From Pseudomonadota bacterium (lineage in GTDB: Bacteria; Pseudomonadota; Alphaproteobacteria; Rhizobiales; Xanthobacteraceae): 64,000 nt of DNA. Positions 33,357 to 39,921 of the stretch are shown here, piece after piece (position 1 is the stretch's first letter; each line of letters opens with the position of its first letter). A program made the position numbers and the translations under genes. Location: positions 27,203 through 91,202 of the forward strand of contig JAEXYA010000017.1 of NCBI GenBank assembly GCA_023451825.1, read 5' to 3'. The notes under the pieces are model-generated. The model searched no databases, had not been told where the DNA came from, and was given only the letters and a program-made list of their open reading frames with translations.

Positions 33357-33888
33357 ACTCGTTCCCGCTCATTCTGCTGTCCAAGGATCGATTTTGCAGG
33401 CGGCCGAATGAAATTGATCGAGCAACGTGCGCTATTGCCTGCCGCTCACCTGGAGAAAAGCGCTCTCTCAAAACCTCCAAGCGTCGTCGTGTGCGCTTCA
33501 AGCAGAGAATAATCGCACTTCCGGATGATCTGCGGTTAAGAGTCGTAAAAAGATGCCAATGAAGCAGCGAGCGCCCGTTTGAAAAACGTGCCGTCGGCGA
33601 ACTTTTGTTAAATCAACTTGCCGCAGGTCGACATTGAGATGGTTGCTTCACCAGGCGGCGACACGGGTCAGGCCAATACCTCTGCCCCTGGAATGATGCG
33701 GCACCGCTCGCCGCAGACTTGAGCGATATGAGAACGTCGCGATCGTATCTGGCGGTCCGCACCGGTCGCGGAAAAGGGTCTCGGGCCACGCCTGGGCCTG
33801 GGCGCGTCCTGATCGGGCCGGCCTGCGAAACGGCAATCGGCGTTGCGGACCGTTTCGCAGAGCGCTCACGATAAAGCGACGAAGTTGA
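33357..33888. other. Intergenic region upstream of the AraC-STAND3 operon
   Basis: No intact gene is recognised on either strand. The region includes GTWAAR site C (33535-33551) and an isolated GTTAAA at 33607-33612. Codon-like structure appears only towards 33.9 kb, where a gene remnant begins. Confidence 0.4.
33535..33551 (+). promoter_or_regulatory. GTWAAR direct-repeat operator, site C
   Basis: GTTAAGA (33535-33541) is followed 10 bp later by GTAAAAA (33545-33551). It lies 179 bp upstream of the AraC start. Confidence 0.58.
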
Positions 33889-34053
33889 ATATGCCCGTCG
33901 AAGATTTTTGCTCGAGTGCGGGCCTGCCAGCAGTACGGCGATGAGGACTACCGAGCGAAGCTGCTCTTCCGCCCCGAACACGCACGCCGCTTCTTCCGCC
34001 TCAAGCCGAAGGTGGCGCAACGACTAATCGACGAGGGTAGGATGAAGGGGTGA
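33889..34053 (+). pseudogene. Possible gene remnant (C-terminal about 50 codons)
   Basis: After a stop at 33886-33888 the frame reads protein-like sequence (KIFARVRACQQYGDEDYRAK, then LLFRPEHARRFFRLKPKVAQ, ending RLIDEGRMKG) to a TGA at 34051. It has no good in-frame ATG. The balanced charged/aromatic composition looks like a true protein C-terminus, so I read it as the 3' end of a decayed gene. I do not recognise the family. Confidence 0.3.
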
Positions 34054-34097
34054 ATTCCTCATAGGACTACTCACCCATCCAACGCAACAACTTCGGA

Positions 34098-34373
34098 TCA
34101 GAGCATCCCGAGGGCCTGCAGATAGGTCTCCAGGATCGTCTCCTGCTCGGCGCGCTCATTGGCGTCCTGCTTGCGCATGCGGATGATGGTGCGCAGCGCC
34201 TTGACGTCGTAGCCATTGCCCTTGGCTTCGCCATAGACGTCCTTGATGTCGTCGGAAATCGTCTTCTTCTCTTCCTCGAGGCGTTCGATGCGCTCGACGA
34301 TGGCCTTGAGCTGGTCCTTGGCGAAAGAATGCGTTGCCTGGTCGTCCAGCACGGACGCAGCATTGGTGGCCAT
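34098..34373 (-). CDS. gapR: GapR-family nucleoid-associated protein (DUF2312)
   Basis: This is a 91-residue coiled-coil DNA-binding protein. In Caulobacter GapR clamps overtwisted DNA ahead of replication and transcription. The diagnostic core is ATHSFAKDQLKAIVERIERL followed by EEEKKTISDDIKDVYGEAKG and GYDVKALRTIIRMRKQD. The length and the strongly conserved charged helices match the family. The ATG at 34373 follows AGGAGTTCCCG. It is core chromosomal content, marking the end of the accessory block. Confidence 0.95.
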   Translation of the reverse strand: MATNAASVLDDQATHSFAKDQLKAIVERIERLEEEKKTISDDIKDVYGEAKGNGYDVKALRTIIRMRKQDANERAEQETILETYLQALGML

Positions 34374-34553
34374 CGGGAACTCCTGAACTGATTGGGTAGG
34401 GTGGGTTGGCGAGAGGCGCCGGTTATGGGCGCTAGTCTCTTAAAAACTTGTCTCTAATTCGACAGTCGCGACCGGAGCCGATGGGGTCAAGCCGCGACAA
34501 TTGTCATCCACAGCACCCCACAGGAATGATGGCGCGCTGCCGGCCTGTTTCGG

Positions 34554-34868
34554 TCAATGGCCGTCATTTTTCCGCTCGAATGCGACCTTGAACGCCTCCT
34601 GCTTCTCTGGTGTCGCCTCGCTCTGGTGCAGCGCCTTCCAGTCCTCATACGGCATGCCGTAGACAGCCTCGCGGCTCGCATCCTTGCTCAGGGCAACGCC
34701 GCGCTCGTCGGCTGCATCCTTCAGCCAGTTCGACAAGCAGTTGCGGCAGAAGCCGGCAAGATTCATCAGGTCGATGTTCTGGACATCCGTGCGGCCCCGC
34801 AGATGCGACACCAGGCGGCGGAACGCAGCGGCTTCCAGTTCGGTTTGTGTCTTGTCGTCGATTGCCAA
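34554..34868 (-). CDS. DUF1244 family protein
   Basis: This is a 104-residue protein with the DUF1244 signature (AAAFRRLVSHLRGRTDVQNI, DLMNLAGFCRNCLSNWL, YGMPYEDWKALHQSEATPEK). It contains the two family cysteines in FCRNC. Function is unknown; it is widely conserved in Alphaproteobacteria. The frame starts with TTG at 34868 (MAIDDKTQTEL), with GGAG 8 bp upstream. It lies divergent to the DUF1036 gene. Confidence 0.9.
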   Translation of the reverse strand: MAIDDKTQTELEAAAFRRLVSHLRGRTDVQNIDLMNLAGFCRNCLSNWLKDAADERGVALSKDASREAVYGMPYEDWKALHQSEATPEKQEAFKVAFERKNDGH

Positions 34869-35041
34869 GGCCTGGACTCCATCTCGCTCAAAAGGTCCGA
34901 TAAGCCCGTAAGATGGGTTCTTTACCAGATTTCGCCATAACGCAGGTCAAACTACCGGCGTCCCGCCGAATCGGTTGCTGCCGTTGACACACCCGTCCGG
35001 TCACGCGAAACCGTCAAGGAACTGATATATAGCGACGCTGA

Positions 35042-35689
35042 ATGATCATCGCGAATCCCCACCGTTCATACCGTACCCGGACATGGACCAGGCCTCCGGC
35101 CAGGTCTTGGGCCGCGTCTTGGGTCAAATCTTGGGCCAGCCTGCTGCCAGTTCTGGCCGTTATGCTGGCTGCCATGTGGGCGACACCTGCGGCGGCGGAT
35201 TTCCGGCTTTGCAATAATACGTCGAGCCGGGTCGGTATCGCGCTCGGCTACAAGGACGCGGACGGCTGGACCACCGAAGGCTGGTGGAATGTATCGTCGC
35301 GGGCCTGCGAGACCCTGCTGCGGGGAACTCTCATCGCCCGGTACTATTATATCTATGCCATCGATTACGACCGGGGCGGCGAATGGTCGGGTCAGGCGTT
35401 CATGTGTTCGCGCGACAAGGAATTCACGATCAAGGGGACGGAAAACTGCCTGGCGCGCGGTTTTGACCGGACAGGTTTCTTTGAGGTCGATACCGGTGAG
35501 CAGCGCGCCTGGACCGTGCAACTGACCGAGACCAACGAGCAACCGCCAAAACTCCCGGGCCTGCCTGGTCCCGGCCCCGGAGGACCGCCTCCGGGCGCAC
35601 CAGGCGCAGGCTTCCCTGCCCTGCCGAACAATCCGGGCACCCCGCCTGCGGGATCGCCGCCGGCGACGACGCCCGGCACCAAGCAATAA
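35042..35689 (+). CDS. DUF1036 exported protein with Pro/Gly-rich tail
   Basis: This is a 215-residue exported protein. A long basic n-region and a hydrophobic core (LLPVLAVMLAAMWATPAAA) form the signal peptide. The DUF1036 domain follows (DFRLCNNTSSRVGIALGYKD, GWWNVSSRACETLL, FMCSRDKEFTI), and a Pro/Gly-rich tail ends the protein. Function is unknown. The gene ends 12 bp before pyk, suggesting an operon. The n-region is encoded by three tandem 12-bp units (35105-35140). Confidence 0.88.
   Translation: MIIANPHRSYRTRTWTRPPARSWAASWVKSWASLLPVLAVMLAAMWATPAAADFRLCNNTSSRVGIALGYKDADGWTTEGWWNVSSRACETLLRGTLIARYYYIYAIDYDRGGEWSGQAFMCSRDKEFTIKGTENCLARGFDRTGFFEVDTGEQRAWTVQLTETNEQPPKLPGLPGPGPGGPPPGAPGAGFPALPNNPGTPPAGSPPATTPGTKQ
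35105..35140 (+). repeat. Three tandem 12-bp units inside the DUF1036 signal peptide
   Basis: The units TCTTGGGCCGCG, TCTTGGGTCAAA and TCTTGGGCCAGC are in frame and encode SWAA-SWVK-SWAS. This looks like replication slippage that lengthened the signal-peptide n-region. Confidence 0.75.
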
Positions 35690-35701
35690 GCGAGCTTCGA
35701 T

Positions 35702-37135
35702 ATGAGACGACAACGCCGCATCAAGATTCTGGCCACGCTTGGCCCCGCCTCCTCCGACAGCGCGATGATCCGCAAGCTGTTCGAGGCCGGCGCCGACGTC
35801 TTCCGCATCAATATGAGCCACACGCCGCACGACAAGATGCGCGATCTGGTGAAGACCATCCGCAATGTCGAAAGCAGCTATGGCCGCCCGATCGGCATCC
35901 TGGTCGATCTGCAGGGCCCGAAGCTGCGCGTCGGCGCCTTCGCCGATGGCGGCGTCCAGCTCAAGAATGGCGAAGCCTTCACGCTCGACTCCGATCCTGC
36001 CCCCGGCGACGGCACCCGCGTGCACCTGCCGCATCCGGAAATCCTCGCAGCACTCCGCCCCGGACATGCGCTGCTGATCGATGACGGCAAGTTGAAGCTG
36101 ATCGCCGAAGAAACGTCGGCCGAGCGCGCGGTGACGCGCGTGGTGGTCGGCGGCCGCATCTCGGATCGCAAGGGCGTCAGCCTGCCCGACACCGACCTGC
36201 CCGTTTCCGCCATGACGCCAAAGGATCGCAGCGATCTCGAAGCCGCGCTGGAAACCGGCATCGATTGGGTGGCGCTCTCCTTCGTGCAGCGCGCCGAGGA
36301 CGTGCACGAGGCCAAGCGCCTGGTGCGCGGCCGTGCCGCCATCATGTCGAAGATCGAAAAGCCCCAGGCCATCGAGCGCCTCGATTCCATTCTGGAAGCC
36401 TCTGACGCCCTGATGGTCGCCCGCGGCGATCTCGGCGTCGAATTGCCGCTGGAGCGTGTACCGAGCCTGCAGAAGCGCATGACCCGCATGGCGCGCCGCG
36501 CCGGCAAGCCGGTGGTCGTGGCAACCCAGATGCTGGAATCGATGATCCAGAGCCCGGTGCCGACCCGCGCCGAAGTCTCCGACGTCGCCACCGCGATCTA
36601 TGAAGGCGCCGACGCCGTGATGCTGTCGGCGGAATCCGCCGCGGGCAAATTCCCGACCGAAGCCGTCGCCACGATGAATCGCATCGGCGAAGAGGTCGAG
36701 CGCGATCCGACCTACCGTAACGTTCTCACCGCGCAACGCCCGGGTCCGGAAGCGACCGTCGGCGACGCCATCGCCGACGCCGCGCGACAGATCGCGGAGA
36801 CGCTGGAATTGTCGGCGATCATCTGCTGGACCAGTTCGGGCTCGACCGCCATGCGCGTCGCCCGCGAACGGCCGAAACCGCCGATCGTCGCCATCACGCC
36901 AAATCTCGCCGGCGGCCGCAAGCTGTCTGTCGCCTGGGGCGTGCATTGCGTGGTGGCGGAAGACGCGAAGGATCAGGACGATATGGTGGATCGTGCGGGA
37001 CGCATCGCGTTCCGTGATGGATTTGCCAAGGCCGGCCAGCGCGTGATCGTGGTGGCCGGTGTGCCGCTCGGCACGCCGGGCGCTACGAATATGCTGCGCA
37101 TTGCTTATGTCGGGTCGAGCGACACCGGCGAGTAG
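35702..37135 (+). CDS. pyk: Pyruvate kinase
   Basis: This is the last enzyme of glycolysis, phosphoenolpyruvate + ADP to pyruvate + ATP, in the cytoplasm. The 477-residue product shows KILATLGPASSD and INMSHTPHDKM at the N-terminus, the substrate/cation loop MSKIEKPQAIERLD, then DALMVARGDLGVELPLERVP and VATQMLESM, with the C-terminal domain from about residue 345. Length and order are standard. The spacing of 12 bp from the DUF1036 gene suggests co-transcription. A perfect 12-bp hairpin follows the stop. Confidence 0.97.
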   Translation: MRRQRRIKILATLGPASSDSAMIRKLFEAGADVFRINMSHTPHDKMRDLVKTIRNVESSYGRPIGILVDLQGPKLRVGAFADGGVQLKNGEAFTLDSDPAPGDGTRVHLPHPEILAALRPGHALLIDDGKLKLIAEETSAERAVTRVVVGGRISDRKGVSLPDTDLPVSAMTPKDRSDLEAALETGIDWVALSFVQRAEDVHEAKRLVRGRAAIMSKIEKPQAIERLDSILEASDALMVARGDLGVELPLERVPSLQKRMTRMARRAGKPVVVATQMLESMIQSPVPTRAEVSDVATAIYEGADAVMLSAESAAGKFPTEAVATMNRIGEEVERDPTYRNVLTAQRPGPEATVGDAIADAARQIAETLELSAIICWTSSGSTAMRVARERPKPPIVAITPNLAGGRKLSVAWGVHCVVAEDAKDQDDMVDRAGRIAFRDGFAKAGQRVIVVAGVPLGTPGATNMLRIAYVGSSDTGE

Positions 37136-37142
37136 CTTTTTA

Positions 37143-37171
37143 ACATCTCCCCGCAAAGAGCGGGGAGATGT
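37143..37171. terminator. Perfect 12-bp hairpin between convergent pyk and osmC
   Basis: ACATCTCCCCGC (37143-37154) pairs with GCGGGGAGATGT (37160-37171) over AAAGA. No U-tract follows on either strand, so it may be a bidirectional non-canonical terminator or an mRNA 3'-end stabiliser. Confidence 0.6.
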
Positions 37172-37180
37172 CGAGACACG

Positions 37181-37609
37181 TCAGCCTTCCAGCTTCGCGT
37201 CCAGCGTGATCTCGGCGTTCAGCACTTTCGACACCGGGCAGCCAGCCTTGGCCTTCGCCGTGCAGTCGTCGAACTTCGCCTGATCCGCGCCGGGAATCTT
37301 CGCCGACAGCGTCAGATGTACCTTGGTGATGGCAAAGCCGTCGCCCTGCTTCTCCAGCGTCACATCTGCCTTGGTCTCCATCGCATCGGCCTTGAGTCCG
37401 GCCTCTCCGAGGATCAGCGACAGCGCCATGGTGAAACACGCCGCATGCGCGGCGCCGATCAGTTCTTCAGGATTGGAGCCGGGCTTGCCTTCGAAGCGGC
37501 TGGCAAAACCATAGGGATAGTCTGCGAGCGCGCCGCTCTTGGTGGAGATCGATCCCTTGCCGTCCTTGATACCGCCCTGCCATTTGGCCGATCCGAATGT
37601 CGTGGTCAT
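37181..37609 (-). CDS. osmC: OsmC family peroxiredoxin-like protein
   Basis: This is a 142-residue OsmC/Ohr-fold protein that reduces organic or fatty-acid hydroperoxides. The catalytic cysteines are in GAAHAACFTMALSLIL and AKAGCPVSKVL, and the Arg/Glu-bearing N-terminal half (YGFASRFEGKPGSNPEELIG) is present. The ATG at 37609 (MTTTFGSAKWQ) has AGGA at ideal spacing and is preferred to the ATG at 37615. Convergent with pyk. Confidence 0.92.
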   Translation of the reverse strand: MTTTFGSAKWQGGIKDGKGSISTKSGALADYPYGFASRFEGKPGSNPEELIGAAHAACFTMALSLILGEAGLKADAMETKADVTLEKQGDGFAITKVHLTLSAKIPGADQAKFDDCTAKAKAGCPVSKVLNAEITLDAKLEG

Positions 37610-37651
37610 GCACATGTCCTTATCTGGTTGTGAAGTCGATCGGATATGATC

Positions 37652-38635
37652 CTAGCGCGATGCAGCCGTCGGATTTATGTCAGCGGATGCCGCGATCCGC
37701 TCAATCTCGCCGACGACAAGCTCCGGAACTGCATTCTGCACCATATGACCAACGCCCGGCAGTAGAATTAGTTTGCCATCTGGCACGGTCTCGATAAGCC
37801 GCCTCGAATGAATTTCCGGCGAGACCGTGGTGTCCGCATCGCCGGTGATGGCGACGACCGGCATCCGGATTTCGGCATAACGCGACGCCAGCTCCGTCAC
37901 CGCCACCTTCAACGTCACCAGATCCCAAGCATTTGCGAGAAACTCGCGAGGTCTCAGCACGAGCGGGATCGCGCTTTTCGCCATATAGCCGTCCGGCATT
38001 GCCTGCGGCGCGAAAACGCCCCGCGTGCCCGGCTCGGCCAGCCACAGCCCCAATGGCAACGTGATCGTATAGGCGAGCAACGGCCCGATCACCGGCGTCG
38101 TCACGATGGCGTTGTAGGTGCCGACGCCGCCGGGCCAAGGATAGGCCACACCGGCCAATGACACGAGCCCAGCCACGCGTTGCGGATAGTCCAGCGCCAT
38201 GCGCAGGCCCAGCACTCCGGCCAGCGAATGCACCACAATGACGGCGCGCGCGATTTGCAGCTGGCCCAGCACATCATCGATCATCTTGGCCTGTAACGCA
38301 GGCGACAGGTTTTCGCTGCGTGTGCTCCAGCCATGGCCCGGCCGATCGATCAGGATGACACGATGCCTTTTAGCGAGCAGATCGCCGAGCGGGACCCGCA
38401 TCGTGCCGAGATTGGAGCTGGCGCCATGCACAAGCACGATCGGCAGTCCGGCTGCGTCATGCGGGCCGAGCTCGACCACATGCAAACGTGCGCCAGTGAC
38501 GTCAAAGAACCGGCCGATCGGTGGATACTTACGCTCGATAACAGAAACGCCGACTTGTGTGGCCAGCGCCAGCGCAGCGAGCGCGGCCACCAGCGAAAAG
38601 GCGATCATCAAGACTGTCCGGGGGATTTTTTGCAC
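37652..38635 (-). CDS. Membrane-anchored alpha/beta hydrolase
   Basis: This is a 327-residue hydrolase with an N-terminal signal anchor (RTVLMIAFSLVAALAALALA). Core motifs are the oxyanion strand IVLVHGASSNLGTMR, the nucleophile elbow VIVVHSLAGVLGLRMAL (HSxAG rather than the commoner GxSxG), the acid in AITGDADTTVSPE and the His in LPGVGHMVQN. The start shown is GTG at 38635; an ATG nine codons inside is possible. Substrate is unknown. Confidence 0.85.
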   Translation of the reverse strand: MQKIPRTVLMIAFSLVAALAALALATQVGVSVIERKYPPIGRFFDVTGARLHVVELGPHDAAGLPIVLVHGASSNLGTMRVPLGDLLAKRHRVILIDRPGHGWSTRSENLSPALQAKMIDDVLGQLQIARAVIVVHSLAGVLGLRMALDYPQRVAGLVSLAGVAYPWPGGVGTYNAIVTTPVIGPLLAYTITLPLGLWLAEPGTRGVFAPQAMPDGYMAKSAIPLVLRPREFLANAWDLVTLKVAVTELASRYAEIRMPVVAITGDADTTVSPEIHSRRLIETVPDGKLILLPGVGHMVQNAVPELVVGEIERIAASADINPTAASR

Positions 38636-38681
38636 CGATCAGCTACGCGCAGATGCTGCATGGGTTTCGTGCCGGACACGA

Positions 38682-39416
38682 TCATGCGTCCATCCCAAGA
38701 CGCCCGAGACCCGGCAGCTTGAGCGCGGGACGCCTGATATCAAAACCGAGCACGGCGCCAAGCACATTCAGCTCCACCCCCTCGATCCAGCCAACCGTCA
38801 AACCGAGATAGCCGCCAAGCGTCGCCCGAACACCCGTACCCGAGGGCGTCCAGCCGAACGCATTGCCTTCGTAGGGGAAGTCTTTGCCGATCGCCGTCGG
38901 CGGCAAAGTCACCTGCAATTCCGGCACTGCGGCCAGGACGGCGGTGACAAAGGTGTTTGAGTTCGGCCCTGGCCAGGCGCGATAGTCGCCATAGGCGCGC
39001 CACGAATAGCTGGCGATCGCCGCCTTGATCTTCGGGATCATCACTTCCGCTGGCTGGCCCTCCGCCGCGGCGATCGCCATCGGCTCATCGCCGAACCAGC
39101 GACCATCGGCTGCAAATCCGTTCAGGCGGATCGGATCGCCCCAAGCGGTATAATCATAGCGAGTATAGCTCTTCGCACCCTTTTCCTTGAACACGATCCA
39201 GCTATGCACCGCGAAAATGCCGCGCCAACGAACCGTGCGCGCGGCGAAAATGCGAACAAGTGCGTCGGGATGTTCAGCGGCCGGCGGCAACAGGCCTGCG
39301 CTGGAGCGATCGGCGCTCTGCCAGTTCACTGAACGATCGCCCACGAAATATTTCGCGGCTGATACGCCAATCGGCACGACAAGCAGCGCAAGCAGAACCA
39401 GCACGATTTTTCTCAC
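38682..39416 (-). CDS. DUF3750 family membrane-anchored protein
   Basis: This is a protein of about 244 residues with one N-terminal hydrophobic anchor (MRKIVLVLLALLVVPIGVSA). The DUF3750-like core reads RGIFAVHSWIVFKEKGAKSY, TRYDYTAWGDP, YSWRAYGDYRAWPGPNSNTF. Function is unknown. GTG at 39416 is taken as the start; the codon before it is TTG and neither has a strong ribosome site. It follows the hydrolase gene's strand with a 46-bp gap. Confidence 0.78.
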   Translation of the reverse strand: MRKIVLVLLALLVVPIGVSAAKYFVGDRSVNWQSADRSSAGLLPPAAEHPDALVRIFAARTVRWRGIFAVHSWIVFKEKGAKSYTRYDYTAWGDPIRLNGFAADGRWFGDEPMAIAAAEGQPAEVMIPKIKAAIASYSWRAYGDYRAWPGPNSNTFVTAVLAAVPELQVTLPPTAIGKDFPYEGNAFGWTPSGTGVRATLGGYLGLTVGWIEGVELNVLGAVLGFDIRRPALKLPGLGRLGMDA

Positions 39417-39615
39417 CAAACGATCCGAAAGCGGAAGAAAGAGGGGATATCAGTGTGAATATGGGGCTTATGCGAGGCTTCGCCACATTCCCTGCGACAC
39501 AAAGTCTGGCGGAGCTGTCCACGCTATCCACAGGAACGGCGCGCGATCGGGCAGGTTGTTGCCATGATCGCGATGCGGAATGTCCGCCATGATCGCAAAT
39601 GATCGAAGGTGGAGA

Positions 39616-39804
39616 ATGAAAATGGCGCCCGATCTGATCGAAATCGATATCGACGAAATCGTATCGACCTGTAACGGAGATCTGCGCGGCGCCGTGAAGG
39701 CCCTGTTGCTGGTCAACGAACAGCTCGAGACGGAACTGCAGCAGCTCTATGCCGCGTCAGTTCGCGGTGGCGCAATCCGCCCCGGTACGGGCGCTGTGCA
39801 TTAG
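39616..39804 (+). CDS. Small hypothetical protein
   Basis: This is a product of about 62 residues (MKMAPDLIEIDIDEIVSTCN then GDLRGAVKALLLVNEQLETE) that is acidic and helical, with no recognised family. The start at 39616 is followed by another ATG at 39622; GGTGGAGAATG lies upstream. Composition and codon use resemble real genes of this genome. A palindromic repeat starts right after its stop. Confidence 0.6.
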   Translation: MKMAPDLIEIDIDEIVSTCNGDLRGAVKALLLVNEQLETELQQLYAASVRGGAIRPGTGAVH

Positions 39805-39807
39805 TTT

Positions 39808-39901
39808 CCGTAGCCTGGACGGCGCGAAACGAAATCCAGGACCAGCCGAGCGAATTGAAGCTGGGGTCCCCGGATTGCGCTGCGCTCCATCCTGGCCACG
39901 C
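39808..39901. repeat. Degraded intergenic palindrome (CGTAGCCTGGACGGCG family)
   Basis: The left arm GTAGCCTGGACGGCGCGAAA and the right arm (about 39868-39901, CCCCGGATTGCGCTGCGC... CATCCTGGCCACG) are imperfect complements. It is the first long palindrome after a stretch of about 34 kb without one. Confidence 0.65.
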
Positions 39902-39921
39902 ATAGCGTGCCCGCTGACTAC

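Noticed and set aside
15731..33551. GTWAAR pairs as CtrA sites (TTAA-N7-TTAA)
   Set aside because: The spacing between TTAA cores is N6 (10-bp period) rather than N7, several half-sites are GTAAA, and the sites cluster in one accessory region, which fits a local winged-helix regulator better.
33613..34020. A 135-codon minus-strand frame in the gap before gapR
   Set aside because: Low-complexity, Arg/Pro/Ser-rich translation with no start signal; the opposite strand shows a more protein-like remnant.
35066..37156. A 696-codon open frame antisense to pyruvate kinase
   Set aside because: It is a shadow of pyk caused by high GC at third positions; its translation is His/Arg/Asp-rich without any domain.
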